This document shows positions 41,960 through 51,987 of a stretch of DNA of 64,000 nucleotides, piece by piece. Position 1 is the first letter of the stretch; every line of letters begins with the position of its first letter. Below the pieces are notes generated by a model. That model did no database searches. It saw nothing but the letters and a program-made list of their open reading frames with translations, and had not been told where the DNA came from. Source of the stretch: Myxococcota bacterium (lineage in GTDB: Bacteria; Myxococcota_A; Polyangia; JAAYKL01); NCBI GenBank assembly GCA_030065855.1, contig JASJCT010000035.1, positions 1-64,000 on the forward strand. Direction: 5' to 3'. The translations under genes and the position numbers were made by a program.

Positions 41960-44632
41960 CTACAATACGAGCCTGAGCTCGTAGGTTTCGCCGATGGTTC
42001 CGCGAACGCGCTTGAACCCAAGCTTTTGGGCCAGGGAGAGCATGCGCTCGTTTTCTGCGATCACGTTGCCGACCAGCTCCTTGATGCCGCGGTCGCGACA
42101 GTAGCGGATCATCTTCTCGGCCAGGATGCGGCCCAGGCCGCGTCTTTGTATGTCGGAGCGCACGGTCAGCGCGAACTCGGCGTGGGTATTGTCTGGATCC
42201 GCTATGATCCTGACCACGCCCAGGGTCTCCGGCTGTCCGTTCTCTGCAAGCGCTGTCGCGATAAAAGCCATCTCCCGGTCGTAGTCTATCTGGGTGAGCC
42301 GGGCCATCTCGGAGTGGGTGAGGTCGCGCACGCGAGAAAAGAACCTGAGCCGCCGGTCCTCTGGACGCAGCTTGGCCACGAGCTCATGATGGGCTGGCTC
42401 GTCTTCGGGTCGGATCGGACGAAGCTGGATTCGCCTTCCGTTGAAATCTGTATACTCTTCAAGCTCTCTTGGGTAGGGGCGGATTGCGAATCGTTTAGGT
42501 CCTTTTTCAGCTGTACGTGCCGCGCGAATTCGCGCGTCCACCGCGATCACTCCGCTTTCATCCGCGAGAAGAGGATTGATGTCCAGCTCTGCAATCTCAG
42601 GAATATCGGCGATCAATTGGGATATTTTTATCAGCACACGGTAAATATCGTCGTGCCTGACGGACGGGCGATTGCGATATCCGGCGAGCAGTTTGGATAC
42701 CCGTGTGCGACTGACCAGCTCTCTGGCCAGGTTCATGTTCAGCGGCGGCAATGCCACAGCGCGATCTCCAATGACCTCGACGGCTGTTCCTCCCTGACCG
42801 AAGAGGATTACCGGACCGAATACCAGGTCGGTTGCAGCGCCCACGATGAGCTCGTGTGAGTCCGGTCTGCGCACCATCTGCTGCACGGCAAAGCCTTGGA
42901 TTCGCGCCTCCGACTTCAGCTGTTTGATCCGTTTGCTCATCCCCATAACCGCGGCGCGCACTTCTTCCGGGTTGGTAAGATCCAACGCCACACCTCCGAC
43001 ATCTGATTTGTGCGAAATATCCGGAGACAGGATCTTCACTGCAATGGGGAAACCGAGCTTCTCGGCTGCTTGGACCGCCTCGTCCGTATCTATTGCTATT
43101 TCAGTGGAGACTACCGGAATGCCATAGGCGGTAAGCACGGCCTTTGCCTCTGGCTCGGTGAGCAGATCCCTGCCTTGCTCAAGAACACCTTCCACGATTC
43201 GCTTGGCTTTGTCTGTCTCCGGTGCGTCTTCCAAGGGAGAGGAGATCGGCGTCTCCATGAGTATCTCCTGATTCCGCTTGTAGTCCACAATCTGCATGAA
43301 CGCCCGGACGCCGTCTTCCGGCGTATCGTAAGTGGGGATGTTATTGTCGGAAAAGAGCTTCCTCGCTCTTGCCACTCCGTCCACGCCCAACCAACAGGTG
43401 AGAATATTGCGTTTTGTTTCCCTAATCACAGGAACCAGGGCCTCAGCGATCTTCTCGCTCGGCACGACGGCCGAAGGCGCGTGAATGAAAAGGATCGATT
43501 CGCATGTCGGTTCATTGAGGAGTATCTTCATCGCTTCGACATAGCGCTCCACCGGCGCGTCACCGATGATGTCCACTGGATTGCCACGGGACCATGTGGG
43601 TGGCAACAGCGCGTCTAGTCGCTCGATCGTCCCCGGAGAGAGCTCGGCGAGCTGTCCGCCGGTTCTGGCCAAGGTATCGGTGGCCATGACCCCTGGGCCT
43701 CCACCGTTCGTGAGGATGGTGAGGCAGTCGTGCTCAAAAGGACGGGACCTGGCCAGGGTCTCCACCGCGTCGAAAAGATCCTCAATCTCAGATACCCGGA
43801 GCAGGCCCGCCCGTCGTATCGCCGCGTCGTATACATCGTCCGATCCAGCCAAGGCTCCTGTATGGGAAGCTGTCGCCTTGGCGCCTGCCTCGGATCGCCC
43901 GGCCTTGACCACTACCACGGGCTTATTGCGCGCCGCTGATCGGGCCGCGGACATGAATTTCCGCGCGTGTCGAATCGATTCGACATAAAGAAGAATCGCG
44001 CGGGTGTTGGGATCACTCCCCAAGTAGTCCAGCGTATCGCCGAAGTCCACATCCGCACTGTTGCCAAGCGAGATAAAGTGGGAGAATCCGATTGACTTGG
44101 ATTTTGCCCAGTCCAAAATTGCGGTGACCAGCGCTCCGGATTGGGTCACCAAGGCCAGCTTTCCAGGAAGGGTCGTGGTGTGGGCAAAGCTCGCGTTGAG
44201 ACCCAGTCCCGGGATGATGAGGCCAACGCAATTAGGGCCGAGGATGCGCATGAGGTGTGGCTTTGCCGCGTCGATCATCTGCTGCTGCAAACTCGATCCT
44301 CCACCCTCGGGCGCCTCTCTCATGCCTGCGGTGAGTACGACCGCGGCCTTGGTTCCTTTCTCGCCCAGTTCCCGAATCAGGTCGGGCACAATCTCGGGGG
44401 GCGTGGCGATCAGCGCCAGATCTGGCGTCTTGGGCAAGCCTGCCACATCCCTGTAGGTCATCACTCCGGCCACGGCATCGTACTTGGGATGGACCGGCAT
44501 AATGGGGCCTTCGAAGCCCGCGCCGAGCAGATTGCGCATCAGCACGGCGCCGATACTGGTCGGTTGGTTTGACGCTCCGATCACAGCCACGGATCGCGGG
44601 CGAAACAGATGTCTCAAATTGCGGATGCTCAT
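41960..44632 (-). CDS. ADP-forming acyl-CoA ligase fused to GNAT acetyltransferase (Pat/PatZ type)
   Basis: 890 aa from the ATG at 44632 (GGAGGGG upstream). Domains: CoA-binding (LFRPRSVAVIGASNQPTSIG) to about 130, a succinyl-CoA-ligase-like flavodoxin pair to about 460, an ATP-grasp domain at about 485-700 (LTEPEAKAVLTAYGIPVVST, and the Lys/Glu motif of ATP-grasp), and a GNAT domain at about 735-890 (DRRLRFFSRVRDLTHSEMARLTQIDYDREMAFIA; RSDIQRRGLGRILAEKMI). Such proteins acetylate acetyl-CoA synthetase and other lysines, or form acetate and ATP from acetyl-CoA. The phospho-acceptor His (NCVGLIIPGLG region) is not clearly visible, so protein acetylation is favoured, weakly. Confidence 0.9.
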   Translation of the reverse strand: MSIRNLRHLFRPRSVAVIGASNQPTSIGAVLMRNLLGAGFEGPIMPVHPKYDAVAGVMTYRDVAGLPKTPDLALIATPPEIVPDLIRELGEKGTKAAVVLTAGMREAPEGGGSSLQQQMIDAAKPHLMRILGPNCVGLIIPGLGLNASFAHTTTLPGKLALVTQSGALVTAILDWAKSKSIGFSHFISLGNSADVDFGDTLDYLGSDPNTRAILLYVESIRHARKFMSAARSAARNKPVVVVKAGRSEAGAKATASHTGALAGSDDVYDAAIRRAGLLRVSEIEDLFDAVETLARSRPFEHDCLTILTNGGGPGVMATDTLARTGGQLAELSPGTIERLDALLPPTWSRGNPVDIIGDAPVERYVEAMKILLNEPTCESILFIHAPSAVVPSEKIAEALVPVIRETKRNILTCWLGVDGVARARKLFSDNNIPTYDTPEDGVRAFMQIVDYKRNQEILMETPISSPLEDAPETDKAKRIVEGVLEQGRDLLTEPEAKAVLTAYGIPVVSTEIAIDTDEAVQAAEKLGFPIAVKILSPDISHKSDVGGVALDLTNPEEVRAAVMGMSKRIKQLKSEARIQGFAVQQMVRRPDSHELIVGAATDLVFGPVILFGQGGTAVEVIGDRAVALPPLNMNLARELVSRTRVSKLLAGYRNRPSVRHDDIYRVLIKISQLIADIPEIAELDINPLLADESGVIAVDARIRAARTAEKGPKRFAIRPYPRELEEYTDFNGRRIQLRPIRPEDEPAHHELVAKLRPEDRRLRFFSRVRDLTHSEMARLTQIDYDREMAFIATALAENGQPETLGVVRIIADPDNTHAEFALTVRSDIQRRGLGRILAEKMIRYCRDRGIKELVGNVIAENERMLSLAQKLGFKRVRGTIGETYELRLVL

Positions 44633-44683
44633 CGTTCCCCTCCTTTGTCTTAAAGACACTTCATGAGCAATGATACGCTCACT

Positions 44684-47434
44684 TTATTTCTGCCGCGAGC
44701 GCTTTAAAAAAGCGCGGCTTATCTGTTTTTCCGTTTCCACTACGACTAAAAATAGAGCTGCCAGCAGGCCGATACGGCCCCACGCATTCGATGGCATGGG
44801 CACTGTGTGGAACATTGCATTCATTGCGGGCAAGTAGGTGAAGGCGAGCTGTAACAAAGACATGCCGCAGGCTCCAATCCAGATCCACGGATTAGTGAAT
44901 ACGCCGATAGAGAAAAGCGAACGGTCAAGGGATCGACAGCTCAAAAGATATAAAATATCAGCGACGACGATGAAGCCTGCGGTGGCGGTCTGTGCTTGTT
45001 CCATGGCCGCGCCGCGCCCGAGCTCCCATTGGAAGACTGCAAATGCTTCCACACAAATAAGCGCCGCGACGAATACAATGCGAAAGGCGAGCGCTCCCGG
45101 GAGCAACGGGCCTTTTGGATCTCGAGGAGGCCTTTGCATAATCCCTTTTTCCCTGGGCTCGAAAGCAAGCATGGTGCCGAGGGCGACTACCGTGGTCATG
45201 TTGATCCACAGGGCCTGTGCCGGGAGAATAGGGAGCCCGGTGCCGAGCACGATCGCCGCGAGCAACACGAGGCCCTGACCGATGTTCGTAGGCAGGGTCC
45301 AGACGATGAACTTAATTAGATTGTCAAAGATGCTCCGGCCCTCGGCCACGGCTGCTTCAATGGTGGCGAAGTTGTCGTCGGTGAGCACCATGGCCGCCGC
45401 GTCCCGGGCCACCTCTGTGCCTCCGAGTGCCATAGCCACGCCAATATCTGCTCTGCGCAGGGCCGGCGCGTCATTGACCCCATCGCCGGTCATGGCTACC
45501 ACGTGCCCTTTGGATTGCAGTGCCTCGACGAGCCTGAGCTTGCTCTCCGGGGTGACCCGGGCAAATAGGTTTGAATTTCCGGCGACCTCGGCGAGATTCT
45601 GGGTCTCCATCTGCTCCAGCTCAGCACCGGTATGGACCCTGGAGATCGACTCGCTGCAGGGGCCGGGCTTTTCCACGATTCCGACCTCGGATGCAATGGC
45701 CAGGGCGGTTGTCGCGTGATCCCCGGTGATCATCTTGACTTGAATGCCGGCGCGCTTGCAGCTTGCCACAGCCTGCGCTGCCTCTTCCCGCGGTGGATCG
45801 ATCATTGCCTGCAATCCGAGAAAGGTGCACCCTTCCTCGATATCGGAGTGCGCGATCGATCCGGATTTTTCGGACAGATCTTTTTTGGCGAACGCCAGCA
45901 CGCGCAACCCCTCGCAGGCGAGCCTCTCTGCACCTGATAAAAGATTCTGACGATGCAAGGGAAGACTTTCTCCCCCCGGCCCAAGCGCATCACCGCATCT
46001 GGCAATAACGCTCTCTACCGCGCCTTTGAGATACGCTGTGTCGCGACCGTCAACTTCTGCTTTGTGAAGAGTGGCCATGTACTGATAGTCGGATTCGAAT
46101 GGAATGGCATCGATGCGCGGCAGCTCTGTTTTAAGCGCGCGGAGGTCCAAGCCGCCCTTTGTCGCCGAGACGAGTAGCGCGCCTTCGGTTGGGTCCCCCT
46201 CGATCTTCCAGTGGGATCCATCTGAGCTTAGAATTGCATCGTTGCACAGGGCGCCGCATCTAATCGTCTCGCTCAGTGCCTCATTGTCGCCGGCCGGGTG
46301 GTCTTCTTCCAGGGATCTGATTTCGCCTCTGGGTTCATATCCCTGGCCGCGGACCTCGTATGCCATACCGGCCGTCGCGATGTGCCGCACCGTCATCTGG
46401 TTGTGGGTCAATGTTCCGGTCTTGTCCGTACAGATGACCGTTGTGCTGCCCAGGGTCTCAACTGCCGGGAGTCGCCTGATGATCGCCCGGCGCCTTGCCA
46501 TGCGCGCAACGCCGATGGCCAGCATGATCGTTACCGCCGCAGGTAGACCCTCTGGAATGGCGCCCACAGCCAGAGCCACTGCAGCCAGGAAGGTCTGGAG
46601 CAGCGGCTGATCCCGCAGCAAGCCGATGCCGAAGGTCAGGGCGGCCAGGACCAGGATAACCACGAGCAGCACGTTGCTGAATCGCTCAATCCTGCGGGTC
46701 AGAGGGGTCTTCAGGTCAGGAGATGCGGAGATCAGCGAAGCAATGCGCCCGATCTCACTGTCATCGCCGATGGCCGTGACCACGCCTTTTCCGGTGCCGT
46801 ACGTAACCAGCGCGGACGAATAGGCCATGTTCTTGCGGTCGGCAAGAACCGTATCAGCCGGCAGCACCGCGGCATCCTTTTGCACCGGTACGGATTCCCC
46901 GGTCAGGGCTGATTCGTCAACGCGCAGGTTTCGCGTATGGAAAAGCCTGAGGTCAGCCGGCACTTTGTCCCCGGATTGGAGCAGTACGATGTCCCCTGGC
47001 ACGAGATCCTCGGCCGGAATGTCGCTCTGCTCCCCCTGGCGAATAATGGTCGCCGTGCGCGTGAGCACGCGCGAGAGCGCGTCGATGGCAGTAAGCGCCT
47101 TGGACTCCTGCACAAAACCCACGATAGCGTTTACCAACACCACACCGAGAATCACGCCTGCGTCGACCCATTCACTGAGGACCGCCGTCACAATGCCTGC
47201 CGCGAGAAGGATGTAGACCAACGGCGCATGGAACTGTAGAAGGAATCGGATAATCGGCCCTCGACCTTTCTTGGGAGTGAGCCTGTTGGGTCCGAATTCG
47301 AGCCTGCGCCCTGTGACCTCCGCCGCGTCAAGCCCCTCTGCCGGATCGGTATCGAGAAGCGTCGCCACTTCCTCAAAGGGCACTTGGTGGGCTGCCACGA
47401 AACGCTTTTCCTGCACAATCGACCCCTGTATCAT
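44684..47434 (-). CDS. P-type cation ATPase (P2A, SERCA/PMR1-like)
   Basis: 916 aa. Actuator domain with DESALTGESVPV, phosphorylation Asp337 in CTDKTGTLTHNQ, nucleotide-binding KGAVESVI and GDGVNDAPALRRADIGVAM hinge, and about ten transmembrane helices. Transmembrane segment 4 carries GAIPEGLPAAVTIML, the cation-binding P-E-G-L of Ca2+ and related pumps. The N-terminal cation_ATPase_N domain is present. Ca2+, Mn2+ or Na+ export; specificity cannot be read. It overlaps the tamB stop by 4 bases and lies 51 bases before the ligase gene. Confidence 0.93.
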   Translation of the reverse strand: MIQGSIVQEKRFVAAHQVPFEEVATLLDTDPAEGLDAAEVTGRRLEFGPNRLTPKKGRGPIIRFLLQFHAPLVYILLAAGIVTAVLSEWVDAGVILGVVLVNAIVGFVQESKALTAIDALSRVLTRTATIIRQGEQSDIPAEDLVPGDIVLLQSGDKVPADLRLFHTRNLRVDESALTGESVPVQKDAAVLPADTVLADRKNMAYSSALVTYGTGKGVVTAIGDDSEIGRIASLISASPDLKTPLTRRIERFSNVLLVVILVLAALTFGIGLLRDQPLLQTFLAAVALAVGAIPEGLPAAVTIMLAIGVARMARRRAIIRRLPAVETLGSTTVICTDKTGTLTHNQMTVRHIATAGMAYEVRGQGYEPRGEIRSLEEDHPAGDNEALSETIRCGALCNDAILSSDGSHWKIEGDPTEGALLVSATKGGLDLRALKTELPRIDAIPFESDYQYMATLHKAEVDGRDTAYLKGAVESVIARCGDALGPGGESLPLHRQNLLSGAERLACEGLRVLAFAKKDLSEKSGSIAHSDIEEGCTFLGLQAMIDPPREEAAQAVASCKRAGIQVKMITGDHATTALAIASEVGIVEKPGPCSESISRVHTGAELEQMETQNLAEVAGNSNLFARVTPESKLRLVEALQSKGHVVAMTGDGVNDAPALRRADIGVAMALGGTEVARDAAAMVLTDDNFATIEAAVAEGRSIFDNLIKFIVWTLPTNIGQGLVLLAAIVLGTGLPILPAQALWINMTTVVALGTMLAFEPREKGIMQRPPRDPKGPLLPGALAFRIVFVAALICVEAFAVFQWELGRGAAMEQAQTATAGFIVVADILYLLSCRSLDRSLFSIGVFTNPWIWIGACGMSLLQLAFTYLPAMNAMFHTVPMPSNAWGRIGLLAALFLVVVETEKQISRAFLKRSRQK

Positions 47435-50400
47435 TGTTCTGTATCCTCTTCAGAAACCCCGTCAGCATCGCGGTCTCGACTGGGTGCGTCGAATCGCTTG
47501 CGCCAATAGATGCCGACTTCTCCTTTTTGCGCGTCGCCGTAGGCGCTCTCGACAGACCAGCTCGGGCTCAACCGGTATTCCACGCGCGCGCCGGTGGTGT
47601 TTTCGTCCGGCGGCGCGTTGTGGTGATATTCGGTCTCCACGTAGAGTCGTTTTCCCAGTCGCTTTCCCACGACGACAATCGGCTCTTCCACGGACCGGCC
47701 GAGTTTTACGTCTACCTTATCCAGCCCCAAGCGCGAATAGAGCTGCCGTTCCAAAGTCGGATTTTGAAACGCCAGGAGCAAGGACGCGGCTTTTGTCTGA
47801 ACATCCTCGTCTCCCTGCTCTGCAGTGTCTGATTTTCCAGTGACGAGGAGAGAGACGATCTCATACTGGCTCATGGCCGGATCCGACGTGAGCATGAGCT
47901 CCGGTCGGCTCGCCCTACCGCGCACAGTCACGGTTACCTGGGCCTCGGGCGTCATTGCGCCGGCGACGATATGGACAAACGGATCGAGCTCTCCCGAAAC
48001 AGGCAGTGTGATCTCTCCGGATTCGATTTCAAAGGTGTTGCCGAGAAATTGAAACCGGCCTGGAAATGCGCGAATTTTGCCTTTGATGTCGTTTGTTCCT
48101 GCTGCAGAAACCACGAGCAGCTTACCGGCCCAGCGCATCTCTACCCCGCGACCTCGTATCTCGGTCGGGTCGGTCATGTCCACGGTGAGATGCAATTGGT
48201 GCGCTGTCTCGGGCAACAAGGCCTTACCGCGCTGTTTCTTTTGTTTCGCTTGTACATCCCGCGGATCGACGAATACCAAGCTGTCGGATGCCTGTATGCC
48301 CCTTGGCACGCGCGATCCTGTGGTCTGGAGCAACCTGAGGTTCGTATCTCGAAACGCGACCGCAACATCTGTTCTCTCGGGGGCATGTTCAAACCGCACC
48401 TGCATGTTCGAATCAATCAACCCTTCTGGAATGCCGGGCTTCACAAAGGGAAAGCGATCGAGGTCGATCTCTCCCTGGCCTTGCACACGCCCATCTCCGA
48501 GATAGATCGCCTCCAGGGCCCCTGTTCCCTGTCCCTTGCCGCTCGAGAACGTAAGCTCGCTAATCCGTGCGCGCACGCCGTCCAATGCCACGGTAACTCC
48601 CACCTGTTGCAACCGCTGGTTGAGCTCGGCAATGGTCACTGCTCCCTGTTCGAGCGCGATCCAGCCCTGTATCGACGGACGGGCGATGGTGCCGTCCGCG
48701 ATGACCTGTCCTTTGACAGTTCCTTCAGCTTTATAAAACGCGGTGGGCAGGAGCCGGGAAAAGGGCGCGATATCCAGGCCGGGAATATCGATACGCGCGC
48801 TCAGCGGTGTTTTAGCTACGTTAAACCCCTCTGCTAAAACGTCGCCCCTGGTCAGCCCTGCCCGACCCTGAGCCAGCAGCAAGGGATTGGTTTTGGGTCC
48901 GACCGATATATGGACGGATTGGTCTTCGTGGCTCGCCCTGAGCGCGCCCCTTACTGGCAAGTGGACAAATCCCCGTTGTCGCAGCTCTCCATCCAAGGTC
49001 CCGTTTAGTAGGAACCTTTCAACAGACCCCGATCCTTTGATGCTCCCGTTGATCCGGAAATCGAGCCCGGCCGGTAGATCTATAAACGGCGCAGCCAGGG
49101 CACCATCGATACCTGCCACGAGGATCGCTATTTCGTGCACTCCTTTCGGTCGCCAGTGCGCGGTAAATCTTTCCAGGTCCATCGGTAGGGGAAAAGACCC
49201 CTTGAGGTCTACATAACGTCCGGCCCTCTGGGTTATCTGGGCGTGCAGATCAGCTGATCCGCCCCGCGACTGGAAACCGATCGCGCCTACGCCGATGTCT
49301 CGATCTCCCCAGCCGAGCTTTTTCAACGCAGCGTAGACGTCCAATTCAGGAGACGCCGGCGCCCCCCTCAGCTGCACCTGAATATCTGCCTGGCCCTTCA
49401 GATGGAGCACCGGCACTGCCGTGTTTGGCATTGCAGCAGACAGGGCATCTGCCAGCGCTTTGAAATCAAGGCCGGCGATGTCCATGTCGATTTCGTGAGG
49501 CTGGCCGGCCATCCAGGTTATCCCTTTAGTGACATCGATGTGAATCGGAAGTGATCCGCGAGCGTTTATACCGCTCGCAACGCCGCCTTTGATGTCGAGC
49601 TGAACGCCAGCCAATTGCTTGGCAAAGGAGACATCCGCCGTTGCTGTGTCGATGGCGATGCCGCGCCAGGCCAGCTCCCTCGCCCTGATGGATGATGAGA
49701 TGCTGGGGCCATGAGGCGAGCCGTTTATGTGGACGTTCGCATCTGTCAACCCGGATATCTCAGCCTCTGGAAACCAGGCAGATATCGCATCGAGCCTCAG
49801 GTCTTTTGCTTCCAGGGATAATCGGAGCGGTCGATTGTTGTTGAGATGTGCCCGGCCGTTCTCCAGGTCCAGACGCACGCCCACCCTGACCTTGGCGTTC
49901 ATAAAGCGGGCCGGGCCATCCGCAGCTGTCAGCTCTGCATCCAAGACGTCGCCGCTATAATCCGCCTTGAACGCCGCGGTGCCGAGATGCACGTCTTTAT
50001 ATTTTAGACGGTCGAGTTCGGTCCTTACGGTGCCGGTAAGGGCGCTGCGCGATCCAGCCAGGCGGACCTGGGTATGGACCGTACCTTCGAGCCCGAGCCA
50101 GGGAAAGATCGCGGTTACATGGCCCAGATCCAGCTGATCGGCTGTGAGATGAAGATCGCTCTGTCCCTCTTTGACAACGCGTGCCGTTGCCCGCAAAAAA
50201 CCGCCGGCCACGCGTATCGACAGCTGGTCCACATGGAACCCGCGCTCATCCGCTTGTATCGTTACCGGTCCAAGGAGGCGGGCAACCAGGGTGCGACGAC
50301 GCGCGACGAGCTGTTCAATATCCAGTCGAAACGGTTGCCCAGGACTGAACGCAAGGCGCGTTTTCAAGCGATGTCCCTGGCCGAGCCGGGCGCTGCCGGT

Positions 50401-51987
50401 CATCTCTATGCGTTCTGAGGTTCCCTGAAAGCCGACCGCAATGCCGGTGATCTTTTGTCCGGAGAGATGCACGCCTCTACCACGAACGGTTCCTGAAAAG
50501 GGCCGGGATGCTGCCAATGGCGCTGCTTTGAAATCGAGGCGTACGGAACGGGCAGTGGACCACGGGCTCTTCAGACGGGACGCGAGAATCTTTCCTGCGC
50601 ACCGAAGATCTCCTTCAGCGCTGCGCTCGCACTGGCCAGCCCCATTGAGGCGGCCTTTGAGAAGCGGCAACGGGGCAACCTCGGCCAAGGCCGTGCTCGG
50701 CCTTGAAAGATCGTCGCTCGCGACGTGCCATGAGAAATCTCTGGGCACCCAGTCCTCAAAGGCGGCCTTGGTTTGCAGAGACAGGCCGGCCGCATCGAGA
50801 GAGACGCGCGCCTGGCCCGCGCCTGCTTCGAAATGGACCGTCAGCCCTCCGTCGACGCTGCCCACCGGCCAGATCACACATTTGTCGCATTGAAAGGAGC
50901 CGTCGATAGTTGCCGTCGCAAAGGCGCTTCCCTTTGCTCGTACCTCGCCTCGACCGGTGATCGCACCGGGCAGCGTTTGTGCGCCAACGCTGGGATCCAG
51001 GTTGGAAAGCTGGATGGCTGCGTTGAGGTCGATCCCCTGGGTAACGCTGCCTTGAATCATCGCAGTGAGATCGCTTTTGTCTTTAAGCGAGATCGACGCG
51101 GTTGCGCGAAAGTCCTCGAGATCGCCCGTGAGCGAGATATCGATGTGAGGGTCGACAGGCAGCTCGATGTTGTGGGCGCGCGTGATAAATGCTCGATCCA
51201 AGCGGGCATTGATACGCGCTTTTCCCTGAACCTGGGATAGGTCGACCGTCACGTCGTGTGCGAAAATATCACCGCGATTGGAACGCAGCGCCAGCTTTTC
51301 CAAACGCACGGTCGGCTCCTGCCAGGTTGCATTCAACGCCAGTGCAGTGACATCGAGGTCCAGCTCCGGCAATCGTCCGGATACATGCCTGGCCCTCAGC
51401 TCGGCGCGTCGACCTTTTGCCGTCAGTTTGCCGACAACCCTCGCATTGCTCACTAAATCCTTGGTGCTATCGGCGCCTGAGGCGATGAGCGAGAAACCGT
51501 CAATGCTGAATGCCACATCTATCTGAAGGGGTAGATCCGGACCCAGCCCGGGCCCTGGCGCGTCACTTGCTGCAGCCTCCGGTACGATATCCGCATAGGG
51601 ATTTTTCTCGGCATTGTCGGCAAGGCAGACCTCCACACCTCTCAATGAAAGCGCTTGAACATCGAGTTTTCCCGAGAGCAGAGCGAGTGGATCCCAGCGC
51701 AGCGAAATCCGATCGATGCCCACCAAGCGCTTGCCGGTCCCATCCTTGAGAGATGCACCGCCGAGCTCAAACCGATCGCCGAGGCTTCCCCGGATCGACG
51801 CGACGTTCACGCTGCCTGCGATGGTGTCGTTGTACCAGATAAGCGCGCGATCCAGCACCAGCCGGGTGCCTGTTTCTGTAAACAAGACCGCCACAAGCGC
51901 CGCGATTGGCACCAGAAAGAGAGCGACAGTGCAACCCCAGACCAGTCCCAGGCGCTTTCTCAACTTCTTTGAACGCCGCCCGCTCAA
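47431..51987 (-). CDS. tamB: Translocation and assembly module protein TamB (DUF490)
   Basis: About 1,518 aa. The best start is the TTG at 51987, which overlaps the tamA stop and has GGGGGAA upstream; longer readings run into tamA. A single N-terminal transmembrane helix (VWGCTVALFLVPIAALVAVLF) anchors it in the inner membrane. The body is repetitive beta-strand, as in TamB/AsmA lipid-transfer bridges, and the C-terminal DUF490 region has KIRAFPGRFQFLGNTFEIESGEI and KLGRSVEEPIVVVGKRLGKRLYVE, ending in a barrel-like part. It spans the periplasm with TamA to assemble outer-membrane proteins or transport phospholipids. Very large gene, no frameshift. Confidence 0.9.
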   Translation of the reverse strand: MSGRRSKKLRKRLGLVWGCTVALFLVPIAALVAVLFTETGTRLVLDRALIWYNDTIAGSVNVASIRGSLGDRFELGGASLKDGTGKRLVGIDRISLRWDPLALLSGKLDVQALSLRGVEVCLADNAEKNPYADIVPEAAASDAPGPGLGPDLPLQIDVAFSIDGFSLIASGADSTKDLVSNARVVGKLTAKGRRAELRARHVSGRLPELDLDVTALALNATWQEPTVRLEKLALRSNRGDIFAHDVTVDLSQVQGKARINARLDRAFITRAHNIELPVDPHIDISLTGDLEDFRATASISLKDKSDLTAMIQGSVTQGIDLNAAIQLSNLDPSVGAQTLPGAITGRGEVRAKGSAFATATIDGSFQCDKCVIWPVGSVDGGLTVHFEAGAGQARVSLDAAGLSLQTKAAFEDWVPRDFSWHVASDDLSRPSTALAEVAPLPLLKGRLNGAGQCERSAEGDLRCAGKILASRLKSPWSTARSVRLDFKAAPLAASRPFSGTVRGRGVHLSGQKITGIAVGFQGTSERIEMTGSARLGQGHRLKTRLAFSPGQPFRLDIEQLVARRRTLVARLLGPVTIQADERGFHVDQLSIRVAGGFLRATARVVKEGQSDLHLTADQLDLGHVTAIFPWLGLEGTVHTQVRLAGSRSALTGTVRTELDRLKYKDVHLGTAAFKADYSGDVLDAELTAADGPARFMNAKVRVGVRLDLENGRAHLNNNRPLRLSLEAKDLRLDAISAWFPEAEISGLTDANVHINGSPHGPSISSSIRARELAWRGIAIDTATADVSFAKQLAGVQLDIKGGVASGINARGSLPIHIDVTKGITWMAGQPHEIDMDIAGLDFKALADALSAAMPNTAVPVLHLKGQADIQVQLRGAPASPELDVYAALKKLGWGDRDIGVGAIGFQSRGGSADLHAQITQRAGRYVDLKGSFPLPMDLERFTAHWRPKGVHEIAILVAGIDGALAAPFIDLPAGLDFRINGSIKGSGSVERFLLNGTLDGELRQRGFVHLPVRGALRASHEDQSVHISVGPKTNPLLLAQGRAGLTRGDVLAEGFNVAKTPLSARIDIPGLDIAPFSRLLPTAFYKAEGTVKGQVIADGTIARPSIQGWIALEQGAVTIAELNQRLQQVGVTVALDGVRARISELTFSSGKGQGTGALEAIYLGDGRVQGQGEIDLDRFPFVKPGIPEGLIDSNMQVRFEHAPERTDVAVAFRDTNLRLLQTTGSRVPRGIQASDSLVFVDPRDVQAKQKKQRGKALLPETAHQLHLTVDMTDPTEIRGRGVEMRWAGKLLVVSAAGTNDIKGKIRAFPGRFQFLGNTFEIESGEITLPVSGELDPFVHIVAGAMTPEAQVTVTVRGRASRPELMLTSDPAMSQYEIVSLLVTGKSDTAEQGDEDVQTKAASLLLAFQNPTLERQLYSRLGLDKVDVKLGRSVEEPIVVVGKRLGKRLYVETEYHHNAPPDENTTGARVEYRLSPSWSVESAYGDAQKGEVGIYWRKRFDAPSRDRDADGVSEEDTEQ